DNA of 64,000 nt, taken from positions 159,555 through 223,554 of the forward strand of contig QAOA01008810.1 in NCBI GenBank assembly GCA_003255065.1, given 5' to 3'. The position numbers and the translations under genes are program-made. Source of the stretch: Cercis canadensis (Eukaryota; Streptophyta; Magnoliopsida; Fabales; Fabaceae). The notes beneath the pieces were generated by a model that worked only from the letters and a program-made list of their open reading frames with translations, did not search any database and was not told the origin of the DNA. Positions within the stretch are counted from its first letter, which is position 1; every line of letters starts with the position of its first letter. Positions 57,919-64,000 of this stretch are shown here, piece after piece.

Positions 57919-58090
57919 GATTTAGATCTGATCATATGACTTGAGTCATGTTGTTCAGATCTCAGTTGTACATTTCATTAAATCTCATCTCAACCATTAA
58001 AATACATTAACATTTAATGGTTGAGACGAGCTTTAATAGAATATACAGTTGAGATCTAAGCAATATGACTCAAGTCACATAACTAAATCT
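57919..58090. mobile_element. 170-bp fold-back MITE
   Basis: Arms of about 75-80 bp around a ~17-bp loop. Left GACTTGAGTCATGTTGTTCA, AGATCTCAGTTGTA and CTCATCTCAACCATT; reversed right GACTTGAGTCATATTGCTTA, AGATCTCAACTGTA and CTCGTCTCAACCATT. The RNA would form a long hairpin. No coding content. Confidence 0.8.
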
Positions 58091-59045
58091 GAGTCTCGGC
58101 TATAGACTATCTAATAATTATTTCCTTCATTTATTGGTCAAGTAAACACTCAATGTTTTAGGCAGTTACCGTGCAATACTTGAATTCTATGGATGTTAAT
58201 GTTCAATTGTTCATACTTTCAAGACCATTGGAGTTAGAGAAATTCTTATGAACAAGGAACACCAAAAAGGGTAAGCTAGAACACCATCTTTTTATCACGT
58301 TCTTACGCATATCTCAAAGGGTAAAATCCTCGTTTAAATTGCATAAAATTCATTTCCTATGTGAAGCATATATTCTCTAAATGTGTTCACGCTGTTTCTT
58401 TTCTTTTCTTTTTTTCAACTTTTATGAATAAATGTGTTCATACTCCTTTTATATATATAGCAATGGGAAAGTTAGTTTAATTAGGCCAACTTAAATTTTT
58501 CTAAACTCTATTAGTTATTGAATTTTAATCTGAAAATTCAAATAAAGAGAGTGTGAAGTGGTGTAAGATATATAATGTCCAACTACTGTTTGATGAGAGG
58601 TTGAGTATAAGATAGTTGACAAGTATTTAAAGTGTGCTTATTAGAAAATTAAGTGAAAATCTTACATGTAAATAATTTTATACTTACTTAATACATATCG
58701 AAAATAAAATTAAAGGGGCAATGAACAAGATGATCTTATCCTTTTGAGCTCTACCACATGGTGAAAATTAAAGCCCTTTTCGTTTTAATTTCTCTCTTTT
58801 CTTATTACCTTTCTATTTTTCATTTCCTCAAACCAACCACACTCTTGGGACATTTTCTTTGATCGCTTTTGAACTTCTTTCAAAGAAATGCTTTTCTAAA
58901 ATTAGTGGATATTCCTCATAGATTTTAGAAATAATCATATTTTATATATGGTTAGACTTCAAGTGTTAGTGTATTACCATCACAAGTTGGACTTTTTGGT
59001 TGCCTAGCCATCGAGAATTTTCTTATAAAAATTTACTATGCTTGG

Positions 59046-59047
<2 letters not shown>
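58091..59047. other. AT-rich spacer
   Basis: No recognised gene or repeat. Confidence 0.4.
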
Positions 59048-59080
<33 letters not shown>

Positions 59081-59220
59081 TTTTTTTTTTTTTTTTTTTT
59101 TTTTATTTTTTTTTTTTGTTTTGTTTTTTTTTTTTTTTTTTTTTTTTTGGTATTTGGTTACGATTTTGGATTTAAACACGAAACTTATAAGTTTTAAAGA
59201 TAATTTCAGTATCACTCGTC
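59048..59220 (-). repeat. 100-bp T tract plus minus-strand family D SINE
   Basis: 59048-59148 is almost pure T. Directly after it come GGTTACGATTTTGGATTTAA, AACTTATAAGTTTTAAAGAT and TTTCAGTATCACTCGTCCG, the reverse complement of family D. The T tract is therefore the expanded poly(A) tail of this copy. Confidence 0.65.
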
Positions 59221-59756
59221 CGAATACTCTAGTAAATATCATGGCTTTTAACCAAACTAGAAACGTAGACTACTCAATGTGGATAAATCTAGGACTAAAT
59301 TTTATAGGGTTGAGAATTGGAAATGGTAAACCATATCAAAATTTATAATACGAAATTAATTAAGTATATCATACATTCATTCCTAATTTTTATTGGCTCT
59401 TAGTACCATTGAGAAATTATTAAAAAATTATTTCTTTTGAAGAATAATTTTTTTATTTTTTTATTTTAAAGCGTATGAGAACATAAAATGTGTAATGTTC
59501 TTCTGTATTCTGATTAGTAATTTCAGTCTTTTCTTAGTTAGATAATTCATTAACATTTCGTTCTTGTTTTAAATGTTAACTTTAACTAATTGATTTTTTT
59601 TAAATTAAACATCTTATCAATATCTAATTGTAATATAACTTCAAGCAATATGATAAACTTCTTTTTTTCTTAAACAAAAATGCCTTTACATTTATTTATT
59701 TTTTATATTTGAGATGTCCCATGGTATATTTATACTAGTTATATAAAATAAAAATA
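59221..59756. other. AT-rich spacer
   Basis: Nothing recognised. Confidence 0.4.
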
Positions 59757-59828
59757 TTTTTTTATTACGATTTTGAATTTTAATATATAATTTATAAATT
59801 TTAAAGATAATTTTAATATCACTCAAAA
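59757..59828 (-). repeat. SINE-like family D, minus-strand copy
   Basis: T run, then TTACGATTTTGAATTTTAAT, TTTATAAATTTTAAAGATAA and TTTTAATATCACTCA. Confidence 0.58.
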
Positions 59829-60640
59829 TAAAAATACTGTTAAAAAAATTGACTTAGGGCCTTTCATTAAGTATGTTTACCTAACTACGTACGGAGAGGA
59901 AAGTGGGAAGTTGCCATGAATTGTCGTAATCAACCCTGAAAAAGTGCACTTGTCTTAATTACATGTACCAAAAGATGAATCTAGCAAATGGAATTAACTT
60001 TGACTTACCTAAAATAATTGAAGTCTGGGTTAGGACTTGAGAGTTGGCAACACGTTTTAATCATGGGCGTTTTTCTAGTGAGCGCACCGCTTTTGTTACT
60101 AATAAAAATTGATTTGAACTACCATTACCAAACACCACTTTGACACAACAATTTAGCCACCTCAATTACATGCTTATTTTTCCATATTAGACTAATTTGC
60201 CTTACATCCTCGTTTTTTCCTCTTTCCCTTCTTTTATTTGTTTGTTAATGTCTAACAATAGTGTTAATACCTAGTAAACTCATTACCTCATGCTACAGTA
60301 AAAGGACCAAATTTGTATTTGTTACAGTAAAAATACCAAAAATACCTCTGTTAAGATATATACTCTTCTCCATGCTCCTTTCTAAATCTCACGCTCTCGG
60401 GCTCTTCTCTTCTTTGAGCTTCTCTTCTCTCAGTTCCTCTCCTTTCTCCCCATGACTAAGCTAACTTAAGTGTCGAAGGTGGTATTGGAGCTCCGGCTCC
60501 AGTCTCCCCTTGACCGTCTCTCTCTCTTTTTGCAGGTTGCCAACCTTACCTAACTTCGGCAATGACAAATAACTTCGGCATTTTTTTAATTAGAAATGCG
60601 CTCAAAGCATTGGAAATGGAAAGGGGAACTAAATTAAATG
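59829..60640. other. spacer with a CT-rich patch
   Basis: 60375-60540 is less AT-rich and CT-rich (CTCTTCTCTTCTTTGAGC), with a phrase GGAGCTCCGGCTCC. It may be a gene or retroelement fragment, but no reading frame supports it. Confidence 0.35.
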
Positions 60641-60754
60641 GTCTATAGTCGAATGATACTGAGTTTGTCCTCAATCATTTCAAGAATTGTGTGTAAATAT
60701 GTGTTATATTTCTNATCATTTCAAGAATTGTGTGTGAATATGTGTTATATTTCT
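60641..60754. repeat. family D head and 40-bp duplication across N at 60714
   Basis: 60640-60665 carries AGTCGAATGATACTGAGTTT, a family D start. 60674-60713 is then repeated at 60715-60754 with one change, joined by a single N. The duplication is probably an assembly join. Confidence 0.7.
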
Positions 60755-61115
60755 AACCAAAAAAAAACTATATGATAAACTAGCAAAAACTCGAAAATTA
60801 TTAAGAGAAGACTTATAGTAGGTTTGGGATCTCTAACACCCCTACCAAACAGAAACACTTAGTCAAGTGTTCTGATGTTCCAATGTCTTACATATTTTAC
60901 CATATTTAACACATTTGGATGCAATTTAATCAGATATAAATGACACAAACTGCCTGATATTTACTCACATACGTATAGTATATAATATGGCCATTAACAA
61001 AATATTGTCACGTAGACATAACCCAAATTTAAATGATAAGGTGCAATTAGAGCATATACTACATTCTATTCTAATACATTAAAAGAATAATGTTTTCTAA
61101 TAAAAAAATATTCCA

Positions 61116-61116
<1 letters not shown>

Positions 61117-61152
<36 letters not shown>
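61117..61152. repeat. (TA)n microsatellite
   Basis: 18 uninterrupted TA units. Confidence 0.95.
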
Positions 61153-61153
<1 letters not shown>

Positions 61154-61239
61154 CATTTGTAGATTGAGGGTGAGTACAATTTATTTATTAAAAGAATGCG
61201 AAGCTCTCGACTCAAATCTTAAAATATAATGTAATTAAG

Positions 61240-61325
61240 CTTTTTTTTAATATTTTTTATTATAATTTTAGATTCGAACATAAAATTTATAAAGTCTGAT
61301 GACGACTTCAATTTAGAGATTGATA
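61240..61325 (-). repeat. SINE-like family D, minus-strand copy
   Basis: T-rich start, then TTTTAGATTCGAACATAAAA, TTTATAAAGTCTGATGACGA and CTTCAATTTAGAGATTGATA. The TTCGAAC word is the reversed B box. Confidence 0.55.
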
Positions 61326-62739
61326 TCATTGCACCAAAATCTCTTCCCGCAAGATAAGCATATATTAGATTACAAAGTCATATTGCAGTCAAATTCAAAT
61401 TAAATTTAGATATTTAAGAAGAGAATGATGTTAAGGGAGGGATGTATTCTTTCCTTGTGGCCATCAACCTCAGCAACTTTTTTCCATTGGACCAAACCAA
61501 TAGCTTTTTCCCATTGCATTGCACTTTCTTATTTTGTTTCATTTGTTTTAGTCTTTGAGGTACATTCATTAAATAATGAACACACGTGGCATTCCTTAAT
61601 TATGGATTAGTTCATGTGTCACATCTATGCCCAATAAAACTATACCTTGATTGAACAAACCGATAGAAATGAAACTAAACGATGAATTAATTTGTTCAAA
61701 TAATGCTTATCAGAGAAAAAGACTTACACTTAACTTCTTTTATGATGTGATATATGATGATAATGATGAAAAGAGTAATATTCAACTCCTTTGCCCTAAA
61801 TTATGAGTGACTAGTTATTTAAGATATGCAATTCCTAAATTTCCTCTAAACCTCTTTAATTGTAAGAATAACAAATATCCAATTCTAATTTTTTTTACAT
61901 CTATTAATTGCAATAGATTTTATGTTAATTAAATTAAATCTAAATCAATAAATCGCTCTATAAAAGATCATTTAACTTATTTTTCTTCATTTCAAAAGAA
62001 AAAAAAAAAACTTGTTTAGTCTCTAAAAAAATTCATCAATAATGTCTTCAATTATGTTATTGGAGTTTAATTAAGTCTTATGTCAAGCCCTGCTTAACTA
62101 TTTGGAATGTTAGTGAATAACCTTAGAGGACTCAATTAATTAAGCTCTTTATAAAAAGTTAAAAAGAAAATCTTACAGATTTATTAGGGTATGTTGAGTA
62201 TTCTATTCTAAGCCCAATCTAGCCTTCATGTCACTTGCTAATATACAAAAAAGAGCATTTGAGCGAACTCCAATTATAAGATTTAGAGACATAGATAAAA
62301 AAAAAAAAAATTTAATTTTGGCATGCGAAAGCTGGTCCGATGATATCTTTACTATTAAAATAAAAAAAAAAGACTTAGGTAAAAAAATATTTTAGAGATT
62401 AAACTTTAACTCAATATTATTCTTTAATTAAGAATCATTTTGTTAATTTAATTTTGAGTTATATATTATTTTTAAATGCTAACAATTACATTCATATTTT
62501 TATTTTTAAATAAATTGCTTCATAAATTTTATATGAAAAGGATTAGGCTAGGATAGAAGCAATTTATATCTACTTTTTTTTTTTTTACCAAAAAATGTTT
62601 AGTGTTTACTTCATTTAATCAGAAATGGCTCGTGATTACAACCATATAATAACTCTTAAATTTAAGGAAACATTTAAACTGATTAATATTTAATTTAAGA
62701 CTCTTATTTCTTTGCAATTTTTTTATTAGAAAGATAGAA
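61326..62739. other. AT-rich spacer
   Basis: No gene, RNA or defined repeat was seen; low-complexity A or T runs at 61998, 62300 and 62575. Confidence 0.4.
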
Positions 62740-63068
62740 TCAAAAAGGATCACAGACTGAAGACCACGATTCTCCCATTCCCAAAATATCCCGAATCCCA
62801 TACCGACCACTGCCAGATATGGAAGGGCTCTGTGAGAACTTTAAAAAGACTGAGGATTGATTGAATTCAAAGATGCTCCCAAAATCCAAGATTGCTTTGC
62901 TTGGGGTTGGAAACTCAGAATGCCAACCCAAAAACAAAACAAAACAACAAGAATCAATGAGGGAATGGGGTCTCACACTTCACACTCACAGAGAGATTGC
63001 TATCTCGGAAACCACGGTGCATATAAGTCTCAGTTCAATGCATTCCCTATGAAAGATTATGTGTAAGA
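62740..63068 (-). other. unexplained balanced-composition island
   Basis: Base composition rises sharply against its flanks. The minus strand reads like a plant 5' UTR or first exon (a TTGTTGTTTTGTTTTG leader, then TTGGATTTTGGGAGC, GGGATTCGGGATATTTTGGG) and holds a 78-codon frame without a known domain. It ends abruptly in T-rich DNA at about 62735, so it may be a copied gene fragment. Confidence 0.35.
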
Positions 63069-63175
63069 CTCTATCACTGCATAAAAAGTTAGGTCAATTT
63101 CTTTACAATTTAGGTGAGTTTGAATTAAATTTTGAATTGTGATATGGTGTTTTGCTATCCTACAATTATCATTTT

Positions 63176-63385
63176 AGGGGTATCACTATATCTCAGTATG
63201 GAACCCACTTAATAAATTTAATGTCATTGCTGCGAAGATCTCGAAAAATTGAGTTACCTTGTGAACATATATGTTAAGTAACTCAAATTTTATTTTATTT
63301 TTTTATATTTTTACAATGACATCAAACTTACTGGGTGGATCCCACTCAAACTTATCCAATTAGGTAGGAGTAGCGTTAGCCCCCA
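63176..63385. mobile_element. ~210-bp MITE (family B, copy 3)
   Basis: Left arm GGGGTATCACTATATC, AACCCACTTAATAAATTTAA, TGCGAAGATCTCGAAAAATT; the reversed right arm has GGATCCACCCAGTAAGTTTG, TGTCATTGTAAAAAT. Shorter than copy 1 but with the same core. Confidence 0.68.
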
Positions 63386-63598
63386 AAAGTGATGATTATA
63401 AGATATCAATCACCTTGTTATATAAATAGAGTATAAGATATACAAAAATTCTATTTTATAATTTTCCAAATGACAAAATTTGAGTTGGATGAAACAAGTT
63501 AAACTCAAATTTTATTACTATTTATAAAATAGTTAAAAAAAATTGTGTAGGTATATGAGTATTTATCGAGATTCAATTAAATGGTGATTGTTAAAAAT
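63386..63598. other. short spacer between two family B MITEs
   Basis: AT-rich; nothing recognised. Confidence 0.4.
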
Positions 63599-63825
63599 GG
63601 GAGATTGCACTATATCTCTTTCTTGGTGACGGACTCACATATTAATTTTAGTGTCATTGAAAATATCTTTCAATGTTTCTTATATCGTTTTATTTATACA
63701 TTTTATAAAAAAAAATTAATTATTTTAAGACACATTAAATAACTCTACTTTTTAGGGATCTTTACAATTACACCAAAATTAATATTTGAATCATTTCCGA
63801 TGAAAACGATGTAGCACTACTTCTT
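63599..63825. mobile_element. ~227-bp MITE (family B, copy 4)
   Basis: Left arm GAGATTGCACTATATCTC, TTAATTTTAGTGTCATTGAA, AATATCTTTCAATGTTTC; the reversed right arm has AGTGCTACATCGTTTTCATC, AATATTAATTTTGGTGTAAT, TGTAAAGATCCCTAAAAAG. Confidence 0.65.
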
Positions 63826-64000
63826 ATTGAAAGTGGAAGATAACTTAGCAACCACCCAATTAAATATGCATCTTACATATTTAATGAGACTCAATAGCTC
63901 AAATTTAACATGTGCCTGTAATGATGTGAGTTCTAATCTTGTAACCTTTATTTTGTGTTCAAGGAATACTTGATTATATATTATTTTTTGTTGTATGTAG
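63826..64000. other. end of window, AT-rich
   Basis: No feature seen; CTCAATAGCTCAAATTTAAC at about 63891 is not enough to call a repeat. Confidence 0.4.

Noticed and set aside
59000..59242. ORFs on both strands rich in Phe or Lys
   Set aside because: They are translations of the T tract, not proteins.
60261..60455. 64-codon ORF ending in a Ser/Leu-rich tail
   Set aside because: Its tail comes from CT-rich DNA; no domain or gene structure.

Overview
The window reads as nuclear DNA of a eudicot plant, probably a woody one. It is AT-rich, the genes have several introns with GT-AG borders, and the spaces between genes are full of small transposons. The proteins are all plant types (chloroplast thioredoxin z, ARGOS, trihelix factor, hydroxyproline arabinosyltransferase, ANK-PGG, AED3-like aspartyl protease). 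The species cannot be fixed from sequence alone. Runs of N and single Ns, most of them flanked by direct duplications, show that this is a draft assembly.

Layout. 1-9 kb, minus strand: a 48-codon candidate microprotein (309-455), an NADPH:quinone oxidoreductase (NQR, 3 exons, 200 aa), a broken partial copy of an ankyrin/PGG gene, and the intact ANK-PGG gene (3 exons, 696 aa). 9-14 kb, plus strand: hydroxyproline O-arabinosyltransferase (8 coding exons, 363 aa). 14-22 kb: intergenic, with a 447-bp Mutator-like MITE, a 366-bp inverted-repeat MITE and a tandem repeat array. 22-25 kb, plus: an AED3-like aspartyl protease (3 exons, 433 aa). 25-32 kb: a transposon-rich stretch holding a 1.26-kb long-TIR element with an imperfect 9-bp target duplication, MITEs and a Helitron end. 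32-33 kb, plus: an intronless ARM-repeat gene (319 aa). 33-43 kb: mostly empty, with a duplicated exon-like segment, tRNA-Asn and small repeats. 43-46 kb, plus: a trihelix factor (2 exons, 343 aa). 47-52 kb, plus: thioredoxin-like CITRX/TRX z (4 exons, 189 aa). 52-56 kb: repeats, including a minus-strand SINE with a perfect 12-bp target duplication. 56 kb, minus: an ARGOS/OSR-type organ-size gene whose leader carries an overlapping upstream ORF. 56-64 kb: repeats and AT-rich spacer.

The genes are independent transcription units, as usual in plants. NQR (redox), ANK-PGG and the AED3-like protease belong to families linked to stress or defence. HPAT (wall glycoproteins and peptide hormones), ARGOS (organ size) and the trihelix factor act in growth and regulation. 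TRX z acts in plastid transcription. I found no operon-like or clearly new multi-gene system. The most unusual items are the ARGOS overlapping uORF, the 48-aa membrane microORF, the deleted ANK-PGG copy, and a small-repeat landscape in which several families have 2 to 8 copies in 64 kb.
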